DNA of 64,000 bases from NCBI RefSeq assembly GCF_900110645.1, contig NZ_FOFB01000005.1:186001-250000 (forward strand). The letters are read 5' to 3'. This document shows, piece after piece, positions 43,504-52,993 of this stretch (position 1 is its first letter; each line of letters starts with the position of its first letter). The translations under genes and the position numbers were made by a program. A model generated the notes under the pieces. The model did not search any database. It saw only the letters and a program-made list of their open reading frames with translations, and was not told the origin of the DNA. This stretch comes from Neolewinella agarilytica. Its GTDB lineage: Bacteria; Bacteroidota; Bacteroidia; Chitinophagales; Saprospiraceae.

Positions 43504-44910
43504 TCAGGATGCCTGCTCGCTGTCAGTCGTAGCAGGTTCCAAAGAAAGAATAAACGGCCGATGCTTTTTCAAGCCGTAGTTCTTTTTCAAAAACTGTGCG
43601 TTGAGCTGCTTGTCGGAAATACAAATTGCAGCACCCAGGGCCGAGCCCAGGGAGGAATTTGTTGTCCGTATCTTGAATTCCCGGAAATGATGAGTTAATA
43701 GATTGATGTAAACATCGTTGTCGCTAAAGCCCCCATCAACGAAAATTTTCTTTAAAGCCTGTTTACCTGAAGCAGCACGAATATTATCGGCTTGCAGCCT
43801 GACGAGCTCCTCCAGCAGGTGATGGTACGCATACTCATAACTGGTACCAGGGGGAATCACAGTTTGCTCCGGACCTTCCGTTATTATTGCTTCAAGGTGG
43901 AACCATGGCCTGAAGTCTTCAAGAATATGCTGGTAGGTAGCAATGTTGAATTTCACCTTTTTATGCTCGCTTACTTCAACCCCAAAATGATCCGCTAGCC
44001 GTTGGGTCTGAATTTTATACTCTTCTCCCAGGAATAAGCGGGCAGCCTTTACCGGATTACCATCAATACGCATGTAGTTGATGCAATTGGCACGCTGGTC
44101 TTCAATAGATAAGGCTCCCTCAGCAAAAGGATTCAGGGAAACACTCCAGGTGCCCGTAGAGACCAGAATGAAGGGCTTACCCTGGCTTCTTATGTAGGGT
44201 AAAAGAGCTGCCGAACTGTCGTGAACACCAACCCCGATTTTGATTCGCTTGCCACTAAAGTTCATGTTAATGCTCGTCTCAGTGGAAACGATTGGTGGAA
44301 GTATCCGATGTAATTCTTCTTCGTAAACCCAGTCGTGGTAGTCTTTCTTCCGATAGTCCCATAGCGCAGTATGACACCCAATACTGGTATACTCACTTAT
44401 GGGGATGCCGGTAAAAACGTAACTGAGAAACTGCGGAAGGTGTAGCGAGTACCTGATCTGAGCAAATATTTCCGGTTTGCGATTCTTGAGCCAGTAGAGC
44501 TGCATTCCGGAATTGAGCATCCCTGCATTGTTGGAACCAGTATGGGTGGTAAAGTCTGATTCAGGGCCGAAACGATCGTAAAAACCCTCTACCAGGTCCT
44601 GAGGCAGCGGTTTATTGTAATTGTAAAGTGGTGTAAGCACATCACCATCCGCATTCAGGTGCACAAAACTGGCACCGTAGCTGGAAAAGTTGATCGCTTG
44701 CACATCAAAGGTTTCTGCTTCCAGAATCCGGTAAAAAACTTCCTGTAGCCAGGTCGTCAGAGCACTAATATCTTCCGTTGGAAAGCCGTCTTCATCCTCG
44801 ATCATCGGGAAGGAAACGTACTCCCGATGCACTTCACGTAAGTCCTCGTCGAAGAGGAAGAACTTCTTGTTGGTTCGGCCGATGTCAAATATGGCAGTTA
44901 CAGGAAGCAA
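43504..44910 (-). CDS. rhaB: FGGY-family kinase, likely L-rhamnulokinase
   Basis: A 468-residue carbohydrate kinase of the FGGY family. N-terminal phosphate loop AIFDIGRTNKKFF, hexokinase-type fold, GVGVHDSSAALLP, and adenosine motif VSTGTWSVSLNP, with IFVDGGFSDNDVYINLL near the C-terminus. It should phosphorylate L-rhamnulose at O1 with ATP. A fuculose or xylulose kinase is possible by sequence, but the flanking RhaI, RhaEW and RhaM fix the pathway. The frame has a stop five codons before the TTG at 44910 and no ATG before the conserved core, so TTG must be the start. Confidence 0.88.
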   Translation of the reverse strand: MLPVTAIFDIGRTNKKFFLFDEDLREVHREYVSFPMIEDEDGFPTEDISALTTWLQEVFYRILEAETFDVQAINFSSYGASFVHLNADGDVLTPLYNYNKPLPQDLVEGFYDRFGPESDFTTHTGSNNAGMLNSGMQLYWLKNRKPEIFAQIRYSLHLPQFLSYVFTGIPISEYTSIGCHTALWDYRKKDYHDWVYEEELHRILPPIVSTETSINMNFSGKRIKIGVGVHDSSAALLPYIRSQGKPFILVSTGTWSVSLNPFAEGALSIEDQRANCINYMRIDGNPVKAARLFLGEEYKIQTQRLADHFGVEVSEHKKVKFNIATYQHILEDFRPWFHLEAIITEGPEQTVIPPGTSYEYAYHHLLEELVRLQADNIRAASGKQALKKIFVDGGFSDNDVYINLLTHHFREFKIRTTNSSLGSALGAAICISDKQLNAQFLKKNYGLKKHRPFILSLEPATTDSEQAS

Positions 44911-44961
44911 TAGATATTGGATTTAGTGATATTGAATCAGTGTGAAGAAATCAAGTGTCAT

Positions 44962-46239
44962 TTAGAGCCCCGTAGCTACAGTATGCATACCTCTTTCTCT
45001 AATCAGATTTTCCCGGACCTTAAGGCTGCGGTAGGCTGCCAGAGGAGAAAGAGCTCCTCCCCTGCTGAGTCGGGCACGTTGTAGTAACGGACGGACATCG
45101 GTTCGATATGCTTCCTGGAGAATTTCCTGACATTTTACGACATCGTGATTCAATTGGGCTTCGCTGAGGGCAATCTGGTCTATCAATAGGGCTTTGGCAT
45201 AGGCTTCCTGGATGGCTTCAAGGCTCTGGATAAGATCCTCCAGGGGGTCTTTAATATTGTGGCTTGCGTCAATCATCCAAGCCAGGTTGGGGTTTTCGGG
45301 GTTATGGCGCATGCCGTAAACAAGTTCGTTGAAAATCAGGAACAGCGCATAGGGTTTAATACTACCCACGGTCAGGTCGTCGTCTCCATACTTGCTGTCA
45401 TTAAAGTGGAACCCACCGAGTTTTCCCTTTGCCATCAGAGTGGCAACTATCTGCTCAATATTAGTATTCGGAAGATGATGTCCCAGATCAACCAGAGTGT
45501 AAGCTCGGTCTCCGCAAGCGTTAGCGAGCATGAAACTGGTACCCCAATCCATGATCACTGTGCTGTAAAAGTTAGGTTCGTAGGGTTTATACTCAATCAG
45601 AAGACTCCAGTCTTCGGGCAGGGCAGTATAGATTTCCTGGCAACTCTTTTCCGTCTGAGCTAAAGCTTTCTGGAAGGAGCGCTGACCGGGGAAGCTGGTA
45701 CCATCAGCCAACCATATTGTAAGACTTTTAGAACCGAGCTTTTCACCAATCCGAACTACCTCCTGGTTGTGCTGGACTGCCTGTGCACGGATGGCCTCAT
45801 CTGTATTGGCCAAAGAGCCATGCTTGTAGCTGTACTTACTTCCTGGTTGGTCTTGAAAAGTATTGGAATTTATCGCGTCAAAAACGATGCCGTTGCGGTT
45901 CGCAATTTGCTTAACGGCAGCATAGTCCTGTGGAGTGTCCCAGGGTATGTGCAAGGAGACGGCGCCAGCGGTTTGCGTCAGGGCATGAAGAATGCCAACA
46001 TCATCCATTTTTTGCTCAAGATTTCCTGGTTCTCCGTGAAAGCTAAACCGGCCAAATCGGGTTCCGCCAGCTCCGAGAGCCCAGCTGGGTACAGCTACTT
46101 GAAAATCAGCAAGACTTTTCACCAATGACTCGACGTCTGTACCGGAACGGCTCAATTTATTGGCTAGGTAATTAAAGTCTGCCTCATGGTCGTTCAGATT
46201 GCCGTTTGCGGAAGCTATTTGGTCTTTGGTTAGTTGCAT
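44962..46239 (-). CDS. rhaI: L-rhamnose isomerase (RhaI type)
   Basis: A 425-residue cytoplasmic TIM-barrel isomerase that converts L-rhamnose to L-rhamnulose with two divalent metals. It is of the Pseudomonas stutzeri RhaI type, not E. coli RhaA. Metal-ligand regions are visible: SLLIEYKPYEPNFYS (Glu), YTLVDLGHH (Asp), GGFHFNDSKYGDDD (His and Asps) and WMIDASHN (Asp). The N-terminal FSFHGEPGNLEQKMDD and SLHIPWD are typical. RhaB follows after 51 bases; the fused aldolase gene lies upstream beyond a hairpin repeat. Confidence 0.94.
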   Translation of the reverse strand: MQLTKDQIASANGNLNDHEADFNYLANKLSRSGTDVESLVKSLADFQVAVPSWALGAGGTRFGRFSFHGEPGNLEQKMDDVGILHALTQTAGAVSLHIPWDTPQDYAAVKQIANRNGIVFDAINSNTFQDQPGSKYSYKHGSLANTDEAIRAQAVQHNQEVVRIGEKLGSKSLTIWLADGTSFPGQRSFQKALAQTEKSCQEIYTALPEDWSLLIEYKPYEPNFYSTVIMDWGTSFMLANACGDRAYTLVDLGHHLPNTNIEQIVATLMAKGKLGGFHFNDSKYGDDDLTVGSIKPYALFLIFNELVYGMRHNPENPNLAWMIDASHNIKDPLEDLIQSLEAIQEAYAKALLIDQIALSEAQLNHDVVKCQEILQEAYRTDVRPLLQRARLSRGGALSPLAAYRSLKVRENLIRERGMHTVATGL

Positions 46240-46320
46240 GATTGAATATTAGCTTATTGGATGAGTTTCGCGTCAGCTTAGCCCGTCCGATGGGTGGATT
46301 ATACAAATATCAAAATATTA

Positions 46321-46415
46321 GGCGAGGCCGCAGGTGCAAAGAAGGTTAAAACAGCAGGGGCAAAAGGAAAAAATGCCTGCTCCCGCTAACTTTTTTTGCA
46401 CCTGCGGCCCCGCCC
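46321..46415. repeat. Head-to-head GC-rich repeat pair in rha operon
   Basis: The left copy GGCGAGGCCGCAGGTGCAAA (from 46321) and the right copy TTGCACCTGCGGCCCCGCCC (to 46415) are inverted and match over about 28 bases, with a further GCAGG/CCTGC pair inside. It forms a 95-base hairpin between the rhaEW stop and rhaI start and would be transcribed within the operon. Confidence 0.88.
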
Positions 46416-46464
46416 TGAAAATCAGGAAACTGAGGATAAGTTTACTGGTTCCTTATGTCAGGTT

Positions 46465-48570
46465 TTATCTCACAAACGCAGTGGCCATTCCTCCGTCAAC
46501 GTTAATTATATTTCCGGTTGTTTTGCTCAATAAGCCTACGCAGGCATATACTCCGTCAGCAATGTCCTCGGGCCGGATGATTTCGTTTAGGAGGTTGCGC
46601 TTAGCATAGTGAGCGGGCAGTTCATCGACCGTGATGCCGTAGGCTTTTGCACGCCCTTCCGCCCATTTCCCTTCCCATATTTTAGAGCCAATAATCACTC
46701 CGTCAGGGTTTACGGTATTGACGCGAATATGGTCTTTTCCGAGTTCTGCTGCCAGTAAACGTGCCATGTGTTGTTGGGCCGCTTTGGCGGTGCCGTAGCC
46801 AACGTTATTGGGCCCGGAAACCAAACCATTTTTGCTGGCAATACTAACGAAATCACCGCCGGTGCCTTGGTCCCGCATAACGCGAACAGCCTCCTGAGCG
46901 AGCATGAACTGTCCTTTCACAAGGACATTTTGCAGAATGTCCCAATCTTTTTGAGTATGGTCTTCTAGCGGCTTAGAGATCGCCAGACCGGCAGAGTGAA
47001 CCACAATGTCCACACCGCCAAAATTCAAAGAGGCTTTATCGAAAGCCTTCTCGATAGAGCTGGCATCAGTTACATCACAAACGGCGAAGGTAGACTGATC
47101 GCGACCATAAGATTCATTGGCCTGCTTGAGTGCGTCTTCGTTGATGTCGGAGAGCACTACCACCGCACCTTCTGCAACCAGCTTGTCGGCAATGGCTTTA
47201 CCGATGCCACCGCCTGCACCGGTCACCAGGGCGACTTTACGGCTAAGGGGTTTCTCGGCGGGCATCCGCTGTAGTTTGGCTTCCTCCAGCAACCAGTATT
47301 CAATATCAAAAGCTTCCTGCCGCGGCAGCGCAGTGTACTCCGATATTGCTTCTGCACCGCGCATTACATTAATGGCGTTGATGTAGAATTCACTCGCTAC
47401 GCGGCTGGTCTGTTTGTTCTTCGCAAAGCTAAACAGACCTACACCGGGATAAAGAATAATCACCGGGTTGGGGTCACGCACCGCAGGGCTGTTGTCCCGC
47501 TTGTGGTCATCGTAATATTTCTGGTAGCCTTTGCGGTAATCAGCGAAGGCACCTTCCAGTTTTTCGAGGATAGCAGAGCGATCGCTCAGATCTTCGCTTG
47601 GGTCGAGATCGAGCACCAGGGGCTGGATTTTTGTCCGTAGGAAATGGTCCGGGCAGGAAGTTCCCATCGGAGCCAGGCGATCAATGTCGTGGCTGTTGAT
47701 GAATTGCATGACCACATCGGTGTCCTGAAAGGTTCCAACCTGGCGCGCCTGACTGCTCGTAAGGCCACGGAGCAATGGCATCAATTTACCAGCCTGTGCT
47801 TTACGGGCATTGGGGGCGAGACTCTTGACGCGCTGACCGCCGAATACATTGTCTCCCTGTGCTTTAACACGATCCTCAATATACTGGCTGGCCATCTCAA
47901 TAACCTCCAGACTGTTCATGTAACTTTCATAACTGGTGTTTCCCCAGGTGAAAAGTCCATGGCTGCCGAGGACAATACCGCGGATACCAGGATTGTCCGC
48001 CAGGCACTTTTCGAGTTGAAGGCCCAGGTCGAAACCCGGCCGCTGCCAGGGAACCCACCCCATGGTGTCTCCCCATATTTCTTTAGTTATTTTTTCACTG
48101 TCTTTTGCAGCGGCAACGGCGATGAGCGCGTCCGGGTGCAGGTGATCAATGTGTTTAAAGGGCAGGAGGCCATGAAGTGGCGTATCGATAGAAGGCGCTT
48201 TGGACTCAAGGTCGTAGATGCAATGATTGAACAGGCCCACCATTCGGTCTTCGTCATGCAAACCACCGTACACCTTTTTAAGATTGCGCAAGCGTTCAGT
48301 GTATAGCCCTGCAATACCTTTCCGGGTAAGGGTGCCGATATCTCCACCAGAACCTTTCACCCACATGATCTCTACTTCCTCACCAGTAAGCGGATCTTTT
48401 TCAATGGTTTTACAGCTGGTGTTTCCGCCGCCATAGTTGGTGATGCGCAGGTCAGCGCCTAAAATATTGGAACGGTAAAGGAACAGTGCCACCTGGTCAT
48501 CTCCCAGAGAGGCTGCATGGGCTTCGTCCCAAAGGTAATCTACGTGTTTGAAGGTGGTAGAAGTTGTCAT
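46465..48570 (-). CDS. rhaEW: Rhamnulose-1-P aldolase / lactaldehyde dehydrogenase fusion
   Basis: A 701-residue fusion. Residues 1 to about 420 form a class II aldolase/adducin-type domain with zinc histidines in KHIDHLHPDA and VLGSHGLFTWG, which splits L-rhamnulose 1-phosphate to dihydroxyacetone phosphate and L-lactaldehyde. Residues about 440-701 form an SDR domain (LVTGAGGGIGKAIAD, catalytic Ser in FVSIASKNG, YGTAKAAQ) that should oxidise lactaldehyde to L-lactate with NAD. The fusion is a known architecture (RhaEW) in several phyla. It is the first gene of the minus-strand rha group, divergent from the GntR regulator. Confidence 0.93.
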   Translation of the reverse strand: MTTSTTFKHVDYLWDEAHAASLGDDQVALFLYRSNILGADLRITNYGGGNTSCKTIEKDPLTGEEVEIMWVKGSGGDIGTLTRKGIAGLYTERLRNLKKVYGGLHDEDRMVGLFNHCIYDLESKAPSIDTPLHGLLPFKHIDHLHPDALIAVAAAKDSEKITKEIWGDTMGWVPWQRPGFDLGLQLEKCLADNPGIRGIVLGSHGLFTWGNTSYESYMNSLEVIEMASQYIEDRVKAQGDNVFGGQRVKSLAPNARKAQAGKLMPLLRGLTSSQARQVGTFQDTDVVMQFINSHDIDRLAPMGTSCPDHFLRTKIQPLVLDLDPSEDLSDRSAILEKLEGAFADYRKGYQKYYDDHKRDNSPAVRDPNPVIILYPGVGLFSFAKNKQTSRVASEFYINAINVMRGAEAISEYTALPRQEAFDIEYWLLEEAKLQRMPAEKPLSRKVALVTGAGGGIGKAIADKLVAEGAVVVLSDINEDALKQANESYGRDQSTFAVCDVTDASSIEKAFDKASLNFGGVDIVVHSAGLAISKPLEDHTQKDWDILQNVLVKGQFMLAQEAVRVMRDQGTGGDFVSIASKNGLVSGPNNVGYGTAKAAQQHMARLLAAELGKDHIRVNTVNPDGVIIGSKIWEGKWAEGRAKAYGITVDELPAHYAKRNLLNEIIRPEDIADGVYACVGLLSKTTGNIINVDGGMATAFVR

Positions 48571-48760
48571 TAGCGGAGGATGTTATATTTTTGCATAATT
48601 CTTAATTATCGCTAAGTTAAGAAGGGCTATAGGCAAGAGGTGTCCTGTACCATCCCGGAAGGTGAGGATGTTTTTTGGCTGCTCTTCTGAAGGTTGTTTG
48701 CTTTTCTTCATTCCTCGCGAAGAAATTTACCTGATCAACAATTATTTTAAGTTAAATTCT

Positions 48761-48780
48761 ACAGAATAGACATATTCTGT
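48761..48780. promoter_or_regulatory. Candidate operator of rhamnose regulator
   Basis: ACAGAATA-GACA-TATTCTGT is a perfect 8-base inverted repeat with a 4-base centre, 23 bases before the ATG of the GntR gene and in the divergent region shared with rhaEW. It is the only strong palindrome there, so it is the likely binding site of the regulator encoded next to it. Confidence 0.6.
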
Positions 48781-48803
48781 CACCGATTTTCTCAAATGCC
48801 AGT

Positions 48804-49850
48804 ATGGAAATATTGAAACACATTACCATTGATGAAGACTCAAGAACACCAAAATATCGTCAAATTGTAGACAGCATTATAGAAAATATTGGTACGGGTA
48901 AACTCAAGATAAATGAGAAAATCCCTTCCATAAATATGTTGAGCGAAGAGTTTTCCCTTTCGCGTGACACGGTGGAGAAAGCGTACAACATCCTGAAGGA
49001 ACGAAGGATAATCACTTCCGTAAAGGGAAAAGGTTTTTACGTCGTCAAAACACCACTGATCTCTAAGCTTAATGTCTTGTTCCTCATCAATAAGTTGAGC
49101 GCTTACAAGATGAGAATCTACAATTCCTTCATTGCTGCCATCGCCGAAGAAGCTCATACTGAGCTTAATATATACCATTGCGACGAGTCTTTATTTCTAA
49201 AACTCCTTAGCAAGGCAGAGAAGTCTTATGACTTTTATGTGATTATGCCTCATTTCAAGACCAATTCATTAAAGCACGCCAGTACAACAGACGAGGTTTC
49301 CAAAGCACTGAACGCAATTCCGGCACACAAACTTTTAATTCTGGACAACTACCTGCAGGGCCTCGAAAAGAAGTGTGCTCAATTGTACCAGGACTTCGAA
49401 AATGATATATACGAAGCCCTTATTCAGGGGCAAGACAAAATATCCCGCTATAAAAAACTGGTTATCGCCTATCCTTCTAACTCAGTTTACCCCTATCCTA
49501 AGCGTATTCTTCATGGGTTTCGAAAGTTTTGTGTTGAAGCTAAGATGCCCTTTGCCGTAATTGAAGAAATTGAAGAAGATATGCCACTTGAACCTGGCAG
49601 TCTCTACCTTACTATTCCGGAAACAGATCTTGTTAACGTTACTAAGGCTGCTCGTGACCAGGGCTTGATCTTGGGCAAAGACGTCGGAATTATGTCTTAT
49701 AATGAAACACCCCTTAAAGAGCTTTTGGGCATTACTACTATATCAACTGATTTTTCGGAAATGGGAAGAATGGCAGCTGAGATGATAATAAATAAGCGAC
49801 AGGAAGAGGTGAAAAATCCGTTTACGCTGCTTGACCGGGATTCGTTGTAA
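48804..49850 (+). CDS. GntR-type regulator with LacI-like sensor domain
   Basis: A 348-residue regulator. Residues 10-75 are a GntR winged helix (DSRTPKYRQIVDSIIENIG, then INEKIPSINMLSEEFSLSRD), and residues about 85-340 a periplasmic-binding/LacI-like sugar-sensing domain (KLNVLFLINKLSAYKM, DVGIMSYNETPLKELLGITT, FSEMGRMAAEMII). This architecture is typical of Bacteroidota sugar regulators, including those linked to rhamnose or arabinose use. It is divergent from rhaEW and likely binds L-rhamnose or a pathway intermediate and controls the rha genes and its own. Confidence 0.9.
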   Translation: MEILKHITIDEDSRTPKYRQIVDSIIENIGTGKLKINEKIPSINMLSEEFSLSRDTVEKAYNILKERRIITSVKGKGFYVVKTPLISKLNVLFLINKLSAYKMRIYNSFIAAIAEEAHTELNIYHCDESLFLKLLSKAEKSYDFYVIMPHFKTNSLKHASTTDEVSKALNAIPAHKLLILDNYLQGLEKKCAQLYQDFENDIYEALIQGQDKISRYKKLVIAYPSNSVYPYPKRILHGFRKFCVEAKMPFAVIEEIEEDMPLEPGSLYLTIPETDLVNVTKAARDQGLILGKDVGIMSYNETPLKELLGITTISTDFSEMGRMAAEMIINKRQEEVKNPFTLLDRDSL

Positions 49851-49904
49851 ACTGACCTGTAAGGTAGACTATCGAAAAATAGACCTGACCCATTTTTTTA
49901 TCGG

Positions 49905-52775
49905 CTACAGCTCAAACGAAACGGTGTAAACACCAGACCCGAGAGTTAAAGAATCCATTGGTGATGGAGCAAAAGTATCCTTTTTCCACTCCGTACCATT
50001 TACCTTAACAGTACCTGCTTTGGCTGCTGTGAGCGGTAATATCGCAGATGTATTAAACGGAATCGAAAGCTTCATAGAAAAAGAATCGCCTTCCTTTCTC
50101 CAATTATTTTTAATTAAACCGTAAGGTGATTGAATTTCCGCATCTGCATAGTTAATTGTTTTTGGTATTATAGGGTCGATGACAAACTGCTTGTATCCGG
50201 GATCGGCAATCATTGGCCTGATGCCTCCAAGCCGCTCATGAAAGTAAGCGGCAAATCCGCTGTGCATCGGGTGGTTAAGTGAGTTGCCGAATTCTATATT
50301 CTCTGACCAGTCCCACTGCCGCTCGGGCCAGGTAGTAAAACCGGTATGTAATACGAAAGCCTGACTGGGAAAGTCAGGGTGTGTTAATACACTGTATGCA
50401 AGATCAGCCATGCCGTGGTCACTAAGTACGGAATACAAGTACCGATTACCGTGAATACCAACGGTATGATGTCCGCTATTGACCACATCGATGTCATAAA
50501 CAAGGCCATTCACTACATTTTCTTCTTCCTCTTCGGGCACCAGGCCAAACTGAAGGGCCATCACTGTTGCCGTCTGGCTCCCATACCAGGAGTAATTGGT
50601 TCCTGCCACTTGCTCCAGATATACACGGTTAAAGGCTGTATGTAAAGATTCTATCTCGCTGTCCAGAAAACCAGCATATTCTTTTTCGCCCATTACCTCT
50701 GAAAACGCTCTCATAACCTTGAGAATATCATAGAAGTAGGCAGTAGCTGAAACTACGGGGTGACATTCCATAGCAGAAGGATTGGACTTGCGATCCCAGC
50801 GCGGCGGACACCAGTCCCCCATTCCGTTTTCGATAATTCCATCAGCGTTTCTGAAACTCAGGTAGTAAGCCGTGAGCTGTTTCATGTCAGCGTAATATTC
50901 CGAGACGATTTGCTCATTACCATAATGAAGATAATGATACCAGGGTAGGTAAATTGCGGCAATTCCCCAATCAAGCTTTGCGATAGTCGACGTACGCCGG
51001 CCGGGGGCGATCATCGTCGGAACGCTGAATTTGTTTTTATCGTTTCCTCCTTTTACTGACCTGAACTGCGTTCGGATATCGTTCATATATTTTTCATAAA
51101 AAGCCGCTACATCGTAGTTATAAAGAATGAACTCCGCAGTGGCGTGGGCATCTCCCAGCCATCCACATTTTTCACGCTGCGGGCAATCTTCCGGGATGCC
51201 GTGCAAATTGTCAATAACGGTCCATTTACTTACTTCAGCCATTCGGTTTACCAGGGAGTCAGAACATTGGAAAGAGCCAGTCTCCCGGACATCTGTACTC
51301 ACCAGAAAGGCCGTAAAGTCATCTTTTTCGGGTCGGCGGCTTATGCCGGTTATTTCTGCGTAGCGAAAGCCATGGTAGGTAAAACCTGGCTCCCATGTTT
51401 CTCGTTCATTGCTTCCACATACATAAATTAGTTGTTGAGACAGCCCACTGGCACCTCCCCCTGTAGAACCCAGATGGATTGCGTTCCCGCTTCTTTTCAG
51501 GGCTTCCGTGAGCTGAAGCTGAACTTTAGTACCCTCACTTTCTTTTACACTCATGCGAATCCAGCCGGCGATGTTTTGACCAAAGTCCAGAATCCAGTTA
51601 CCATTTTCACCCCTGAATATTTCCCGGGGCTTTAATGCTTTTATTTTTCTAATCGGCGGGATTACCTGAGGTACTATTGTTCCCACTACCGGTGTAGTAA
51701 TTTTCACCTTCTGATAAATGTTGTCATCGAAGTCGTTCTCATGCCAACCTTGCTGTTCAAAACGGGCATCATAAGTCTCGCCGCCGTAGATATTGTCGAA
51801 TACGATTGGCCCGGGTATAGATTTCCACTTCGAGTCCGTAACGATTGAGCCTGTTGTCCCATCTTCATAGATTAACTTAAGCGTCATCCGGACGGCCGGC
51901 GGTCCGTAAGCCAGGCTTTTAGCGGATTCCGGATCTCTCCTGAAAGCAAGATTTTGACCATAAAAGCCACTACCCAGCTTTATACCAAGTGTATTTTGGT
52001 TTACTAGTAACTCCTCTTTTGCGTCCAGAACAACGTAGTAAGAAGTTTTGTCGTAGTTAGACGGTGCCGGATCCAACACCTGGTCTCCAATTTTTTTTCC
52101 GTTCAGGTAAAGCTCGTAATATCCCAGGCCCACAATATAAGCCCTAGCACTAGCGATTTTCTTTTTTACCTCAAAGGTGCGCCTGAAATAACCGGCAGGA
52201 AAACTGCTCACCTGAACGGGCTCTTTCATAGCACCGGTTTGGAAAAACCGGAAGCGGTGCTCTGATGTCCTTTCATCTGTCGGTACGGTAATCCACTGTG
52301 CGTCATCCCAGTCGGCCTCTCCCCCTAATCCGGTAGTAAAGAATTGTACCGGCGACCAGGCTGAGGCCACATCAGCTTCATCCCATATTTTTACTTTCCA
52401 ATTGTATCGGCGCCCGGCAGCCAGTGCCGGGCCCTCAAATAAATTATGAGTGGTACTGGTTGATAATAATTTTCCGGAATCCCATACATCCCCCTCGTCT
52501 TTTGCTAATAATTCCGGACTGGAGGCCACCAATACCCGAAAGGCGGTTTGCTGCCGATTGTAGCCTGTTGCTTTCACTACCCATGAAAACTGCGGACGAT
52601 CTCCGGCAATAACCTGTGGGTTCTCCTCATAATTACACAGCAATCGCTCGAATACAATAGCTTCCTGAGCACTATAAGCCGCGGCCCAATGGCCTGTGTC
52701 AGCAATTTTTCCGGCGCGGCCGCAGGTGCAAAGGAGTAGTAGAAAGAGCAGGGGGAGGAATAAGTTCTTTGGCAT
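49905..52775 (-). CDS. GH78 alpha-L-rhamnosidase
   Basis: A 956-residue enzyme of glycoside hydrolase family 78. Beta-sandwich domains at about 40-150 and 190-500, then an (alpha/alpha)6 barrel (about 505-860) and a C-terminal beta domain. The catalytic motif GIPEDCPQREKCGWLGDAH places the general acid near E535; the usual DERxGW reads as REKCGW. It inverts alpha-L-rhamnoside bonds. The signal peptide is short and its lipobox-like end (LLCTCGRAG) is encoded by a copy of the GC-rich repeat, with Thr at -1, which is unusual. It is convergent with the GntR gene and divergent from a sulfatase. Confidence 0.94.
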   Translation of the reverse strand: MPKNLFLPLLFLLLLCTCGRAGKIADTGHWAAAYSAQEAIVFERLLCNYEENPQVIAGDRPQFSWVVKATGYNRQQTAFRVLVASSPELLAKDEGDVWDSGKLLSTSTTHNLFEGPALAAGRRYNWKVKIWDEADVASAWSPVQFFTTGLGGEADWDDAQWITVPTDERTSEHRFRFFQTGAMKEPVQVSSFPAGYFRRTFEVKKKIASARAYIVGLGYYELYLNGKKIGDQVLDPAPSNYDKTSYYVVLDAKEELLVNQNTLGIKLGSGFYGQNLAFRRDPESAKSLAYGPPAVRMTLKLIYEDGTTGSIVTDSKWKSIPGPIVFDNIYGGETYDARFEQQGWHENDFDDNIYQKVKITTPVVGTIVPQVIPPIRKIKALKPREIFRGENGNWILDFGQNIAGWIRMSVKESEGTKVQLQLTEALKRSGNAIHLGSTGGGASGLSQQLIYVCGSNERETWEPGFTYHGFRYAEITGISRRPEKDDFTAFLVSTDVRETGSFQCSDSLVNRMAEVSKWTVIDNLHGIPEDCPQREKCGWLGDAHATAEFILYNYDVAAFYEKYMNDIRTQFRSVKGGNDKNKFSVPTMIAPGRRTSTIAKLDWGIAAIYLPWYHYLHYGNEQIVSEYYADMKQLTAYYLSFRNADGIIENGMGDWCPPRWDRKSNPSAMECHPVVSATAYFYDILKVMRAFSEVMGEKEYAGFLDSEIESLHTAFNRVYLEQVAGTNYSWYGSQTATVMALQFGLVPEEEEENVVNGLVYDIDVVNSGHHTVGIHGNRYLYSVLSDHGMADLAYSVLTHPDFPSQAFVLHTGFTTWPERQWDWSENIEFGNSLNHPMHSGFAAYFHERLGGIRPMIADPGYKQFVIDPIIPKTINYADAEIQSPYGLIKNNWRKEGDSFSMKLSIPFNTSAILPLTAAKAGTVKVNGTEWKKDTFAPSPMDSLTLGSGVYTVSFEL
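52713..52735 (+). repeat. GC-rich repeat copy inside GH78 signal peptide
   Basis: GGCGCGGCCGCAGGTGCAAA at 52713-52732 is a near-perfect match to the consensus. On the minus strand it is translated as LLCTCGRAG, residues 14-22 of the GH78 enzyme. Confidence 0.85.
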
Positions 52776-52993
52776 TGATCGGACGATTTGCCGAAAACTA
52801 AGACCCTCTGAAAAAGAAAGTGTCCTGTTCTGTACTGGCGAGCGTCTATGACAAATAACCCCGGGATATCGTATAAAGGATACACACTTCGTTTCGTCCT
52901 ACCTCTGTTTTGCTTTGAATAACTATAAATTAGCATCTACGATTTTGCCTCCGTTGAACCTGGCAAAGTATTCAGATTATTAAAAATGACTCC

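Noticed and set aside
47644-48306. 220-residue open frame antisense to the aldolase domain of rhaEW
   Set aside because: Lies wholly inside a clear enzyme gene and resembles no family.
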